Notes under the pieces: generated by a model | Told to the model about the DNA's origin: nothing | The model's database searches: none | Seen by the model: only the letters and a program-made list of their open reading frames with translations | Position numbers and translations under genes: made by a program | Assembly: GCF_000818195.1 (NCBI RefSeq) | Contig: NZ_JTHL01000001.1 | Location: 9,507,048 to 9,571,047 of the forward strand | DNA length: 64,000 nucleotides | Direction: 5' to 3' | Origin: Streptomyces sp. 150FB | GTDB taxonomy: Bacteria; Actinomycetota; Actinomycetes; Streptomycetales; Streptomycetaceae | Shown here: piece by piece, positions 34,564-43,964 of the stretch | Layout of the letters: every line of letters begins with the position of its first letter | Position numbering within the stretch: position 1 is the stretch's first letter

Positions 34564-35232
34564 TCACCCCTCCTGGCCGGCCATGTCGAGGGCTACGACG
34601 CGCTTCGCCTCCTCGATCGCGAACTCGAATCCGGCATCCGGGTCACGCGACAGCCGTTCGGTGGCGATCGCGTGCTGATGCGAGCGAGGGTCGAGATCCG
34701 TCATCGCGGCGCGCAGCGTCGGCATGATCACCTCACCGAGCGCGATCAACGCCCGGCTGAGGCTCAACTGTGTCTCCCGTTCGCCGCGCCCGAGCTGTGT
34801 TCCCAACACGCCGGCCAACTCGGGTTCTTCACCCTCAGGTACGAGCACGACCGCTGCCCGCCAGGCGCTCCGCGCCACCTCGTCGTCGGCATCGGTCAGA
34901 AGCGCCCGAGTGATCGCCGGCCACGCTTGCCGATCCCCGATCTTGGACAGTGTGTGCAACGCCTGGCTTCGTGCCTGCGCGCGCTCAGAGCCAAGTTCAT
35001 CGATGAGCTTGGGGACCGTCACCGATGACGCGTGGCGGGTGAGTGCCCACGTAAGCATCTCGCGTACATAGAACTCCGGCTCGATCGCGCATCGTTCGAT
35101 GAGCTTGTCGATGAACCGCGGATCCGGGGTCGTGCCGACCGCCAGCGCTGCCTGCAGCCGGATCGACGAACCGCGGTTCTCCAGCGCCTGGAGAGCTCGG
35201 GTCGTGTACGTGTCCTCTTGCGGCATGGTCAT
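34564..35232 (-). CDS. HEAT-repeat protein
   Basis: A 222-residue protein composed almost entirely of HEAT-like repeats (SIRLQAALAVGTTPDPRF, FYVREMLTWALTRH, QARSQALHTLSKIGD, EVARSAWRAAVVLVP). There is no signal peptide or membrane segment. ATG 35232 is preceded by AAGGAGG at eight bases. It is the first gene of a two-gene operon with the MerR-HEAT regulator and probably interacts with it or shares its signal. No known biochemical function can be read from the sequence. Confidence 0.82.
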   Translation of the reverse strand: MTMPQEDTYTTRALQALENRGSSIRLQAALAVGTTPDPRFIDKLIERCAIEPEFYVREMLTWALTRHASSVTVPKLIDELGSERAQARSQALHTLSKIGDRQAWPAITRALLTDADDEVARSAWRAAVVLVPEGEEPELAGVLGTQLGRGERETQLSLSRALIALGEVIMPTLRAAMTDLDPRSHQHAIATERLSRDPDAGFEFAIEEAKRVVALDMAGQEG

Positions 35233-35250
35233 CGGGACCACCTCCTTGGC

Positions 35251-35274
35251 CACAGTGAAGCCCTTGTCACTGTG
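35251..35274 (-). promoter_or_regulatory. MerR-type dyad in the HEAT/MerR promoter
   Basis: CACAGTGA-N8-TCACTGTG is an 8-bp perfect inverted repeat 18 bases upstream of the HEAT start. On the minus strand TTGACC and TTGACA -35-like sequences overlap or precede it, the placement used by MerR regulators that bind the promoter spacer. This suggests autoregulation by the MerR-HEAT protein. Confidence 0.65.
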
Positions 35275-35331
35275 TCAAGGTCAAGCGGAGCCACACCTGG
35301 AGATGGCCAGGCATCAGCCCCCTCCGCGCCC

Positions 35332-36225
35332 TCAGAACAGGCAGACAGGGTTCACCGGCGACCCCGTACCTCCTGGAACGCGCAACGGTCCCACCATGAG
35401 AAGAAATTCATTCGTCTCCAACTCGGCGCACACCGAGACGAGTTCATCGATGCGCGGGCAGTCGAGCAGGACAAGGCCCATCGCCACGAGGCCGACTTGA
35501 TGCAGCGGAAGCGACAGCCGCGAACTCGGCCCGGGAATCTGGTCGACGCAGTCACCGCTGTACACCGCGATCTGCTTGTCGTGCAGCCACGGGAGGCAGC
35601 TCGCGTCCACCCCGGCACGTACGTCCGGGTCCTCGACGCCTTGCTCGGCCTCGCGGCGCGCCAGACCGACATGGACGAACACGGCGTCGCCCGGTTCGAC
35701 AGCCGTACCCGAAAGCGCCTCCGCGTCGGAAAGATCCTGGGCCGTCACCGCCTCACCGGGTTCGAGATATGGCACACCGCGCACCGCCGCCACATCGAGC
35801 AGGACGCCACGCGTCACGATGCCGTCGCGCTGGGCATGGACCGACCCGGATCGCAGACCGGTCGGGTGCAGCACGTCCGATGCCCGCCGGCCGTTGTACG
35901 CCTTCGCTTCGAAGAAGACGTGGGTGATGGCGTCCATGTGCGTGACGGCGAAGCCGTGGGTGGCCAGTTCGATACTGTCGAGAGCCGACTGGGGCGGGTC
36001 GGCGTCGAAGAGCATCCGGTGGACCAGGGGATTTGAGTTGAGCCGGTCGCTCCTGGTCGAGAGGTCCCGGCCGATCGATACGTTCCGCCCGTGCCGCACC
36101 AGCCGCGCGGCACGGAGGCGCTTGTCGTCGGTGATGTGGTTGAGGGTCCCCAACTCGTCATCGGGGCCCCACATCCCCGTATTGGAGCAGCGCTCGAAGA
36201 GGGCATCGATCTCGTCGTCCGTCAT
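35332..36225 (-). CDS. Cyclase-family (kynurenine formamidase-like) hydrolase
   Basis: A 297-residue member of the cyclase family (PF04199 type). The metal site is THMDAITHV, with His, Asp and His in the expected pattern, near residue 95, followed by YNGR. Members are kynurenine formamidases, isatin hydrolases or other amide/lactam hydrolases. ATG 36225 follows AAGGG. It is divergent from the sugar-type ABC importer, and a LacI-type operator (36399-36414) lies in its upstream region. The substrate is unknown. Confidence 0.82.
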   Translation of the reverse strand: MTDDEIDALFERCSNTGMWGPDDELGTLNHITDDKRLRAARLVRHGRNVSIGRDLSTRSDRLNSNPLVHRMLFDADPPQSALDSIELATHGFAVTHMDAITHVFFEAKAYNGRRASDVLHPTGLRSGSVHAQRDGIVTRGVLLDVAAVRGVPYLEPGEAVTAQDLSDAEALSGTAVEPGDAVFVHVGLARREAEQGVEDPDVRAGVDASCLPWLHDKQIAVYSGDCVDQIPGPSSRLSLPLHQVGLVAMGLVLLDCPRIDELVSVCAELETNEFLLMVGPLRVPGGTGSPVNPVCLF

Positions 36226-36398
36226 GGACTGTTTCCCTTCGACTGATGCGCGGCATATGGAACAGCGGCTGCTCGGCCAGAACTCCGAAAATAACAAATC
36301 TCGACGTGGTGCGAATTGTGTGCGCCGGTTCGGTGATGTGAAACAAACCAGATCGCCTTGCGCCCGGAGAGCGGGTCAACCTCTTGTCGGGACATTCT

Positions 36399-36414
36399 AG
36401 TCAATCGTTTGACT
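36399..36414. promoter_or_regulatory. LacI-type operator, site 1
   Basis: AGTCAATCGTTTGACT is a palindrome (AGTCAA-TCGT-TTGACT) with a central CG, typical of LacI-family sites. It is the exact reverse complement of site 2 at 36717-36732. It lies on the cyclase side of the intergenic region. Confidence 0.7.
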
Positions 36415-36716
36415 GGATGAAGTCTAGGATCGCCGGACGACCCGGTCAAGGGCCGCGGCTCACTCGCCACCGGGGTCGGCCGCATCGCTGGTGACTCCTG
36501 CGCCACGGCGTCGACTGCCTCCGCCTCCCGGCCGGCCTCTTCGTGCGCGCCGGGAGGGGGTCGCCTCCGCGCTCCTCGTGCGAGGCCGCGCGGCGCCCTG
36601 CGAGAGTCCGGCAGGCGCTCGCCCCGCGCCGACGTCGTGCGAGCGCCCGGGCGCGGTCGCTCCGCAGTCAGTTTCGGCAAGGGTATTGCACCCGCCCCAA
36701 GCGGCTCTTATGGTGC

Positions 36717-36743
36717 AGTCAAACGATTGACTCAAGCGTTTGA
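36717..36743. promoter_or_regulatory. LacI-type operator, site 2 with adjoining half-site
   Basis: AGTCAAACGATTGACT (36717-36732) is the reverse complement of site 1. It overlaps a second related element TCAAGCGTTTGA (36732-36743). The pair lies 114 bases before the ABC binding-protein start and is a probable operator for the importer. Confidence 0.7.
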
Positions 36744-36856
36744 ACGACCAGCAGCCCCCAGTGTCGAGGACCGCGCGGCCTTCCACTGACGCCGTTCGTC
36801 AGCGGTGTTCCCTGACGATTTCCACTCTCTTCGTGCGTGCAGACAGGAAGAACACA

Positions 36857-37876
36857 GTGAACGGATCAATCCGAGGCCGGCGCGTCCGGACGGCGGGCGT
36901 GGCGGTCGCACTGCTCGTCGCGGCCACCGCCGGGTGCACGGTGACGACGGCGTCCGGTTCGGGCGCCGCCGCCCCGTCCGCCGAGGCGAAGGGCGCCTCC
37001 CTCACCATCGGCCTGGCGAACCAGCAGGAGTCGGTGACCTTCCCCGCCGCGATCGCCAAGGGCGCCAAGGACAGGGCCGCGAAGCTGGGGGTCAAGCTGA
37101 TCGACCTGGACTCGCAGGGCGACCAGGCCAAGCAGGCGAGCCAGGTGCAGGACCTGGTGGCGCAGAAGGTCAGCGGAATCCTCCTGGTACCGCTGTCGCC
37201 GGGGCCCGCACAGGCGCTGGTCGACCAGGCCGACACCGCCGGTATCCCGGTCGGTACGGTGCACGGATACGTCGGCGCCGACCGTCAGGCGGACGACCCG
37301 TACCAGAAGCTGAGGTTCGTCCTCGACGAGAACGAGCTCGGAGCCGGCGCCACCGCCGGACAGATGGCCCTCAAGGCGTTGCCCTCCGGCGGCCAGGTCG
37401 CCGTCATCGCTGGCGCGCCCGGCTTTGTCGAGAACACCACCCGGGTCACTCGGTTCAAGGCCGCGCTCGCCAAGGCCGGCGCGGGCAAGTACAAGATCGT
37501 CGCCACCCAGCCGGGCAACTGGACGAAGCAGGACGGCCAGTCCGCCTGCCAGAACATCCTCGCGGCCAGCCCGAAGGTCGGGCTCTTCTACGCCATCTCC
37601 GACGACATGGCCGTCGGCTGCGCCTCCGCGGTGAAGTCCGCGGGCTCGCACGCCAGGATCATCGGGGTCGGCGGCTCGAAGAGCGGCATCGCGGCGATCA
37701 AGTCCGGTGCGGTGTACGGGACCGTCTGCGACAAGCCGTACGACGAGGGCGCGATGGCCGTGCAGATGATGCACGACACGCTCACCGGCAAGCTCACGGG
37801 CCCGGCGAAGACCACGTTCTACGACACCCCCGGCATCACCTCCGCCAACGTCTCCACCTGCACGCCGCAATGGTGA
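36857..37876 (+). CDS. Ribose-type ABC substrate-binding lipoprotein
   Basis: A 339-residue periplasmic-binding-protein type 1 (RbsB-like). GTG 36857 gives a normal signal peptide with lipobox ATAGC and lipidated C27; AGGAAG lies six bases upstream. The mature protein has paired Rossmann lobes (TIGLANQQESVTFPAAIAKG; GVGGSKSGIAAI). It captures a sugar or related solute. Its stop overlaps the ATPase start. LacI-type sites in front fit a CUT2 sugar system. Confidence 0.9.
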   Translation: MNGSIRGRRVRTAGVAVALLVAATAGCTVTTASGSGAAAPSAEAKGASLTIGLANQQESVTFPAAIAKGAKDRAAKLGVKLIDLDSQGDQAKQASQVQDLVAQKVSGILLVPLSPGPAQALVDQADTAGIPVGTVHGYVGADRQADDPYQKLRFVLDENELGAGATAGQMALKALPSGGQVAVIAGAPGFVENTTRVTRFKAALAKAGAGKYKIVATQPGNWTKQDGQSACQNILAASPKVGLFYAISDDMAVGCASAVKSAGSHARIIGVGGSKSGIAAIKSGAVYGTVCDKPYDEGAMAVQMMHDTLTGKLTGPAKTTFYDTPGITSANVSTCTPQW

Positions 37877-39387
37877 CCCGGCAGACGGAGACGCCAGGTC
37901 GGCCGGTGCTGTCGGTCACCGACGTGCACAAGGTCTACCCGAGCGGGACCCGCGCCCTGCGAGGCGTGTCCCTGGATGTCCTGCCCGGCACGGTGCACGG
38001 GCTCATCGGCGCCAACGGCGCCGGCAAGTCGACACTCATCAAGATCCTCTCCGGGGTGCAGACCGCCACCAGCGGTACGGTCGCCTGGCGCGGCGAGCCC
38101 GTCGTCTGGACCAGTCCCGCGCAGGCACTGTCGGCAGGCATGGGAGCGGTCCACCAGCACACCCCGCTGGTCGACTCCCTGACCGTCCTCGACAACATCT
38201 TCCTCGGGCGCCACGAATCCGTCCGGTGGCAGGCCGGGCGCCGTACGGAAGAGCTGGGCGTGCTCTGCGACCGCATCGGCTACCACCTCGACCCGCTCGC
38301 CCCCGTCGGCCGACTGTCCATCGGCGCCCGGCAGATGGTCTCCATCCTCCAGGCGCTGGCCCGCGATCCGGCGCTCGTCCTGCTGGACGAACCGACCGCG
38401 GCCCTCTCGCCCGCCGAGCGGGACATCCTCTTCCGCTCCGTCCGCCGGCTGCGCGACCAGGGCACCACCTTCGTGTACGTCTCGCACTTCCTCGACGAGA
38501 TCCTGGAGCTGACCGACCACCTCACGGTGCTGCGGGACGGCGCGGTGGTCGTGGACGCCCCGACCGCCGACACCGGCAAGGACGAGCTGATCACGGCGAT
38601 CGTCGGGAAACGGCTCGCCCGGCTGGAGGAACGGCCGCACACCAGGGACGTCCCCGAAGCCCAGCCGCTGCTCGCGGTCGAGGAACTGAGTTCAGAGGGC
38701 CGGTTCGGCCCGTTGAGCCTGGAGATCCGTGCGGGCGAAGTGGTGGGGGTGGCCGGTCTGCTGGGCAGCGGCCGCACCGAACTCCTCGAAGCGATCTTCG
38801 GCGCGGACCGGTCCGCGAGCGGCCAGGTGAAGGTCGCGGGCCGGCGGGTACGGGGCCGCTCCCCGCATGCCTCCGTCCGGCGCGGTCTGGCGCTGGTCCC
38901 CGAGGACCGTTCGCGCCAGGGCCTGCTGCCGGAGTGGGAGATCTGGCGCAACACCTCCCTGCCGTACCTCTCGGGTCTCTCCCGCCGGCGGCTGGTGCCC
39001 GACCGGGCCCGCGAGCGTGCGCTCGCGGGCCGGGCGCTCGCCGATCTCGGCATCGCGGCGCCCTCGATCGACGCGCCGGTCGGTGAACTCAGCGGCGGCA
39101 ACGCCCAGAAGGTCGTCTTCGCCAAGTGGCTGTACGGCCCGGCGCGGGTCTTCCTGCTGGACGAGCCGTCCGCGGGGGTCGACGTCGGCGCCAAGGCCGA
39201 CATCATCCAGCTCATCCACGGCCTGGCCGACGCGGGCCACGCGGTCCTGATCGTCTCCTCGGAGTTCGAGGAACTGCTCGGGGCGTGCGACCGGGTGCTG
39301 GTGATGCGCAGGGGACAACTGATCGCCGAACGCCACGTGGCTGCGACCGACCTGCACGAGCTCACCGCTCTGGCGAGTGGCCTGTGA
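37870..39387 (+). CDS. Sugar ABC transporter ATP-binding protein (RbsA-like)
   Basis: A 505-residue tandem ATPase. The first half has Walker A GANGAGKSTLIK and VLLDEPTAALSPAE. The second half has the usual degenerate P-loop LLGSGRTELLEA and LSGGNAQKVVFAKW, with LLDEPSAGVDVGAK. This is the standard asymmetry of CUT2 ATPases. Start is ATG 37870 (or GTG 37873), both overlapping the binding-protein stop. It energises import with the permease at 39491. Confidence 0.92.
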   Translation: MVTRQTETPGRPVLSVTDVHKVYPSGTRALRGVSLDVLPGTVHGLIGANGAGKSTLIKILSGVQTATSGTVAWRGEPVVWTSPAQALSAGMGAVHQHTPLVDSLTVLDNIFLGRHESVRWQAGRRTEELGVLCDRIGYHLDPLAPVGRLSIGARQMVSILQALARDPALVLLDEPTAALSPAERDILFRSVRRLRDQGTTFVYVSHFLDEILELTDHLTVLRDGAVVVDAPTADTGKDELITAIVGKRLARLEERPHTRDVPEAQPLLAVEELSSEGRFGPLSLEIRAGEVVGVAGLLGSGRTELLEAIFGADRSASGQVKVAGRRVRGRSPHASVRRGLALVPEDRSRQGLLPEWEIWRNTSLPYLSGLSRRRLVPDRARERALAGRALADLGIAAPSIDAPVGELSGGNAQKVVFAKWLYGPARVFLLDEPSAGVDVGAKADIIQLIHGLADAGHAVLIVSSEFEELLGACDRVLVMRRGQLIAERHVAATDLHELTALASGL

Positions 39388-39421
39388 GAGCGGCGAGAGC
39401 ACACGCGATGAACAGAGCAGT

Positions 39422-39464
39422 GGGATCAGCGGTCAGCGGGATCAGCGGGATCAGTGGGATCAGC
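39422..39464 (+). repeat. 9-bp tandem repeat, GGGATCAG(C/T)
   Basis: Four copies of the 9-mer lie at 39422-39430, 39438-39446, 39447-39455 and 39456-39464, with a 7-bp partial copy between the first two. They sit in the 103-base gap between ATPase and permease genes, upstream of the permease ribosome site. Slippage here could change spacing within the operon. Confidence 0.65.
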
Positions 39465-39490
39465 GGACAGTTCAGAAAGGCGAACGGATC

Positions 39491-40861
39491 ATGACCTCCG
39501 GTACTGACAACGAGGCGGGCCGGCCGCCGGGCAAGGGCGCGGCAGGCGTGCGCCGTGCGCTGTCGCCACGTTCCGCCGGGGTGGTCTACGCCCTCGTGGC
39601 GCTGGTGGCGGTACTCACCATCACCTCGTCCGCACAGGGCCGCCCGGCCTACCTCAGCGACGTCAACATCAGCAACATCCTTGACCAGTCGGCGCTGATC
39701 GGCATACTCGCGATCTTCATGACCGTCGTGCTGATCACGGGCAACTTCGACCTGTCCGTCGCGTCCACCGCCGCCCTGTCGGGCACGGTCGCGCTCAAAC
39801 TGGTGGACGCCCACGGGGTGGTGGTGGCGCTGGTCGCCGCCCTGCTGACCGGGATCCTGGTGGGGCTGATCAACGCGGTCCTGGTGCAGAAGGTCGGTGT
39901 CAACGCGTTCATCGTGACGCTCGGCACGCTCACCGCCGTACGGGGTGTCGTGCAGGCGATCCTCGACGGGCAGAGCATCACGGCCACCCGCACCTCCCTC
40001 CACACCTTCTCCACCGCACAACTGGCCTGGCACCGGACTCCGGCACTGGTCGTCGGGGTGCTGCTGGTGGCGGTGGCCGTCCTGCTAGTGGTCCGCGCGG
40101 GGCGCACGAGCAGTGCGGGCCGTACGAGCGGAGCCGACGGTACGGGTGGCGGCGGCCCGGCCGTCAAGATCTCGGGCACCGCCGTCGGGCTCGCGGTCGC
40201 CGGACTCGCCGTGGTGGCGGTCAGCGCCTTCCGGCCTGCGCTGCTCAACCAGACCGTACCGGTGTGGATCATGCTGGCGCTCGCGCTGCTCACCGGCGCC
40301 GTGCTGCGCTACACGGTGGTCGGGCGGAATCTGTACGCCGTGGGCGGCAACGCGGAGGCGGCCCGGCTCTCCGGGATCAACGTCGACCGCTACAAGATGT
40401 CGGCGTTCGTGCTGAACGGCGCGGTGGCCGCGGTGGTCGGTGTGCTGTACGCGGGCAAGTTCAACTCCGTCGACCCGACCGTGCTGACCGGCGGGGAACT
40501 GACCGTCATCGCCGCTGCCGTCCTGGGCGGCACCTCGCTGTTCGGAGGCTCGGGCTTCGTCTCCAAGTCGGTTGCGGGCACGCTCATCCTGTTCACCCTG
40601 AGCAACGGCTTCAACGTCCTCAACATCGGCTCGAACTACCAGAACGTGGTGCAGGGGAGCGTCCTGGTCGCGGCCGCCGCCCTCTACACGGCGTCGAGTT
40701 CACGCGGCCGTTCCTTCCTGCGGTCCCGCTGGTCGGCACGGCGCGGCGGCGGGGGCCGCCCCGAGGGCGGAGCGGGAACGGAGCACGAGCCCTCCCTCGC
40801 GGGGACGGAGGACGGACCGGCGCTGAAGCTCCCCGTGGCGCGGGCCCGGGCTCACGACTGA
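39491..40861 (+). CDS. Sugar ABC transporter permease (XylH/RbsC-like)
   Basis: A 456-residue membrane protein with about ten hydrophobic segments. The conserved ITGNFDLSVASTAALSG and FIVTLGTLTAVRGV loops match CUT2 permeases. It is longer than RbsC because of a central glycine/serine-rich insert (about 200-225) and a C-terminal charged tail, closer to XylH-type proteins. ATG 39491 follows AAAGG. With the binding protein and ATPase it forms a complete importer. Confidence 0.9.
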   Translation: MTSGTDNEAGRPPGKGAAGVRRALSPRSAGVVYALVALVAVLTITSSAQGRPAYLSDVNISNILDQSALIGILAIFMTVVLITGNFDLSVASTAALSGTVALKLVDAHGVVVALVAALLTGILVGLINAVLVQKVGVNAFIVTLGTLTAVRGVVQAILDGQSITATRTSLHTFSTAQLAWHRTPALVVGVLLVAVAVLLVVRAGRTSSAGRTSGADGTGGGGPAVKISGTAVGLAVAGLAVVAVSAFRPALLNQTVPVWIMLALALLTGAVLRYTVVGRNLYAVGGNAEAARLSGINVDRYKMSAFVLNGAVAAVVGVLYAGKFNSVDPTVLTGGELTVIAAAVLGGTSLFGGSGFVSKSVAGTLILFTLSNGFNVLNIGSNYQNVVQGSVLVAAAALYTASSSRGRSFLRSRWSARRGGGGRPEGGAGTEHEPSLAGTEDGPALKLPVARARAHD

Positions 40862-40917
40862 GGGGGAGTTACGACGACGGGGCGGCGGCCGTACCACCCC
40901 GGACGATCACGAGGAAA

Positions 40918-40951
40918 CTGCCGGGCGGCCCCATGCGGGGCCGCCCGGCAG
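40918..40951. terminator. Bidirectional hairpin terminator
   Basis: CTGCCGGGCGGCCCC-atgc-GGGGCCGCCCGGCAG is a perfect 15-bp stem with a four-base loop between the convergent permease and beta-helix genes. Flanking GGAAAC and GTTTCC can extend it. Confidence 0.85.
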
Positions 40952-40972
40952 TCCACGGTTTCCTGTACGGCG

Positions 40973-43749
40973 TCAGCCGGTCACGGGTTCCCCGTTCAGG
41001 GCGTTGCCCTGCGCGTCGTTGAACTCGATCTGTCCGATGTCCGCGTTGGTACGCGGATCACCGTTGAGTGTCTCGGCCTCGACCGTGACGCGCACGGTGT
41101 CGGCGGTGAGCGGTGTGGTGAAGGTGAAGGGCACGTCCGGGGCGGTGTTGTCGGTGACCTGGCCGGCCGGTGTCGGTGCGTCAGAGCCGTTCGCCGTGGT
41201 GAGCGAGACGTGTCCGAGGGCCAGACCGTCGAGACGCCGTGCCCGTACGACGACCTTGCCCAGTGTCACCGGGTGGTCGAAGCGCACCTCGATCCAGTGC
41301 GGCATCGCGGTCTCGGCCGACGACCAGAAGGTGTTCAGCTTCCCGTCCACCGCGTTGTACGGGTAGAAGCTGGTGTTCCAGAACGCCTCGTCGTCCATGG
41401 AGTCCGCCGTCACGGACTTCAGCGGCAGTCCCGAGGGGCCGCTCACCCGCCCGGCTCCGGTCTCCACCGTGGTCTCGGCGAGACTCGCGCCGGCGGGTGC
41501 GACCGCCGTGAGGAACGTGGAGGAGAGGACCGTGGTCGTGGCGGCCGGTGTCGAGCCGAAGAAGGCCTTGCTGCCGGTGGAGAATCCGGTGCCGACGATC
41601 AGGGTCTCGGTGGGCTGGTCGACCGTACCCGTACGGGGACTCATGGACGAGATCGTCGGTGCGCCGGCAACGGCGAGGTGCTGGTACGCGGGCTGGAGCC
41701 CGGCGTTGCTCAGGATGTCGGACGGCATGTCGGCGGGGGCCGGGCGCAGCGGGAGTTGGGTGTTGTCGGAGTACTGGAGGTCCACCGGGGCCAGGCACGG
41801 GTACTGGGAGATGGGGTCCGCGTGGTAGTTGCCGGTGAAGCGGATGTGCCCGACAGGGGAGCAGCCGCCGTTGCCGTACGTGTTGTTGAACTCGATGTTG
41901 CGGGTCCAGGTGATCCACTGGCTGCCGATGTCGTTGTACAGCGTCAGCCCGCTGCTCCGGTCGTCGTAGACCACATTGCCGGTGGCCTTCGTCCCGTGCG
42001 CGAAGCTCGCCTCCTCGTCGACGCTGCCGTCGGCCTTGCGCAGGGTCTCGCCCTGGTGGCCTTCGAGATAGATGGCGCCGCCGTCCGCGAGCACGGTGTG
42101 GTAGTCGTGGACGAGGTTGTCCGCGATGGTGTTGTCGGCATTGATGTTGGACGTGAGGTCGGGGTGGTCGGCGGTGTCCAGGTGGCCGGCGTTGACCCCG
42201 CTGTCGATACCGTCCCAGGAGACGTTCGCGATCTCGTTGTGGGCGACGGTCGTTCCCCGGCTGTAGAAGAGCTGGATGCCGTCGGCGCCCGGGTACTCCA
42301 CCCCGATGTCGTGGATGTAGTTGTTCTCGATCCGGTTGTCGGTGTTGATCTCACGGTCGGTCTCGCCGACGTCGGAGGGGTGCGCGTCGTCGGTGGACCC
42401 CAGCATCAGGCCGATGCCGGAGATGTCGGTGAACTCGTTGCCCTGGACGAGCGTCCGCCGGCTTCCGAAGGCGACGCCGAGTCCGGCCGCGCCCAGACGC
42501 GTGAAGGTGTTGTCCTCGATCACCACGTCGCGGGCGGCCCGCCAGGTCACGGCGGCCGGTCCTGGGCGTTGGCGCCGAAGGGGCAGGTACCTGCGGGCAC
42601 GGTGAAGCCGCAGGTGCCCTGCGGCTTCACCTTCTGGTCCCCGGTGATGCGGACGTTGGCCTGGATCTCGGCGAAGCCGTTGTCGCCGCTCGGGTCGAGC
42701 CAGGTGGCGTCGGCGAAGGTGAGGCCGCGCAGGACGATGTCGTGCACCGGCTTGTCCAGGGTGCCGTGGCCCGAGACCAGGGTCTGGAGGACGGGCGCCT
42801 CGACGTCCGCGTGGTTGGGATCGGTCCCGGCCGGCGGGATGTACGAGACGGTGTGGCGCGTGGTGTCCGGATACCACTGGCCGGGGTGCAGCAGCTCGTA
42901 CGCGTTCTCGATCCGGGTCGGCTTCGCGTCGGCTGCCAGGTCGGGGAAGTAACTCGGGGCCTGGGCCGGGGGCTTGGGGCGGTCGGTGACGTTGTCCCAG
43001 CAGGGCCGGCGCATCGTCAAACGCGTACCCCGGATGTCCTTGACCCGGCAACGGCTCTCGGACCAGGAGCCGTTGCCGCCGGTGAACACGAACTCGACGT
43101 CGGAGGGGTTGCGCCACTTCGCGTACGTCGAGTCGGCGGCGGTGTAGCCGCCCGCCGAACGGGTGAGATCGACCGGTGCGGGGCCCTGGGCGACCGGTAT
43201 CCGCTTGCCGTCGACGTAGAGCTGGCGCGTGCGCAGGGAGGCGGGGACCTCCGCGGTCCAGATGCCGCGCGCCGGGTCGGTCTTCTGCCAGCCGGTGATC
43301 GCCCGGCCACCGCTGAGTACGGGGTGCGCGCCGGGCGCGGGCTGCCACACAACTCTGTGGCCGTTGCTGCCCGAGTCTGCGGACGTGAGGTCCAGCGGCT
43401 CGTCCAGCCGGTAGGTGCCGTTGGCCAACTCCACGACCAGGTCGCCCTTGAGGTCGTCGTTGAGCGCGCGGACCCGCTTCTGCGCGCCCTCCACCGAGCA
43501 GGGGCGGGAGGCCGAGCACCTGCTTCCCCCGCCGCGCGGGGCGGCGTGCAGGACCTGGGAGGGCCGCGCCTGGCTTCCGGACGTTGCCTGGGCGAGGGCC
43601 GGGGCAGCGGGCGAAGCTACGGCCGCCTCGGGTGCGACGAGGCCCGCGAGGAGCAGTACACCGGCCGACAGTCCGACGAGCGGACCCGTCCACGGACGTC
43701 TCCCGCGCGGATGGGCCGTATGAGTGCGATCTGTGTGGGGGCGAGGCAT
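40973..43749 (-). pseudogene. Secreted beta-helix protein with a frameshift
   Basis: Two adjoining frames together encode one protein of about 920 residues. The first frame starts at ATG 43749 (MPRPHTDRTHT, signal peptide) and ends at TGA 42547-42549 after a segment ending GANAQDRPP. The second frame continues GPAAVTWRAARDVVIEDNTF through beta-helix repeats, an IPT/TIG-like segment (GAPTISSMSPRTG) and a C-terminal discoidin-like domain, ending at 40973. The break lies at about 42547-42562 and fits a one-base deletion in CGG-CCGCC. Whether it is a real mutation or a sequencing error cannot be told here. LacI-type elements lie just upstream of the start. Confidence 0.78.
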
Positions 43750-43828
43750 GAAAGTCCCTTCCTCGGGGGCGACATGGGGGCGCGGGGTCCCGGGACCTGG
43801 CGCGCGACGCGGCACACCTTGATGGAGT

Positions 43829-43838
43829 CAATCGATTG
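43829..43838. promoter_or_regulatory. LacI-type operator element, site 3
   Basis: CAATCGATTG is a perfect 10-bp palindrome inside GTCAATCGATTGCC. It matches the core of sites 1 and 2 and lies 80 bases upstream of the frameshifted beta-helix gene. Confidence 0.55.
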
Positions 43839-43953
43839 CCTGACGGTATCTCCGCACCCCATCGAGGGCAATGCTCATGCGTCAGCCTTCTACAGGCCGC
43901 TTTGGGTGGTTGACCCTGATCGGCGGAAAGCCCCGGCGTCGTACCTCTCGGGG

Positions 43954-43964
43954 CAATCGTTTGA
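43954..43964. promoter_or_regulatory. LacI-type operator element, site 4
   Basis: CAATCGTTTGA matches the core of site 1 (TCAATCGTTTGA) except for its first base. It lies farther upstream of the beta-helix gene, toward the divergent ABC exporter gene at 44083. Confidence 0.5.

Larger units (their letters stand above)
36226..36856. other. Divergent intergenic region with two operator clusters
   Basis: A 631-base gap. The first ~180 bases next to the cyclase are AT-richer and probably hold its promoter. Operators lie at 36399-36414 and 36717-36743. Between them (about 36430-36700) the sequence is very GC-rich; I see no frame with convincing codon structure or a ribosome site, and no RNA gene. 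Confidence 0.55.

Noticed and set aside
36491..36743. Short plus-strand frames in the cyclase/ABC intergenic region
   Set aside because: They are arginine/proline-rich as expected from random GC-rich sequence, lack ribosome sites, and overlap the operator.
39377..39490. A longer permease start upstream through the 9-bp repeats
   Set aside because: The extension would encode low-complexity DQR/DQW repeats, and ATG 39491 has a ribosome site and normal family start.
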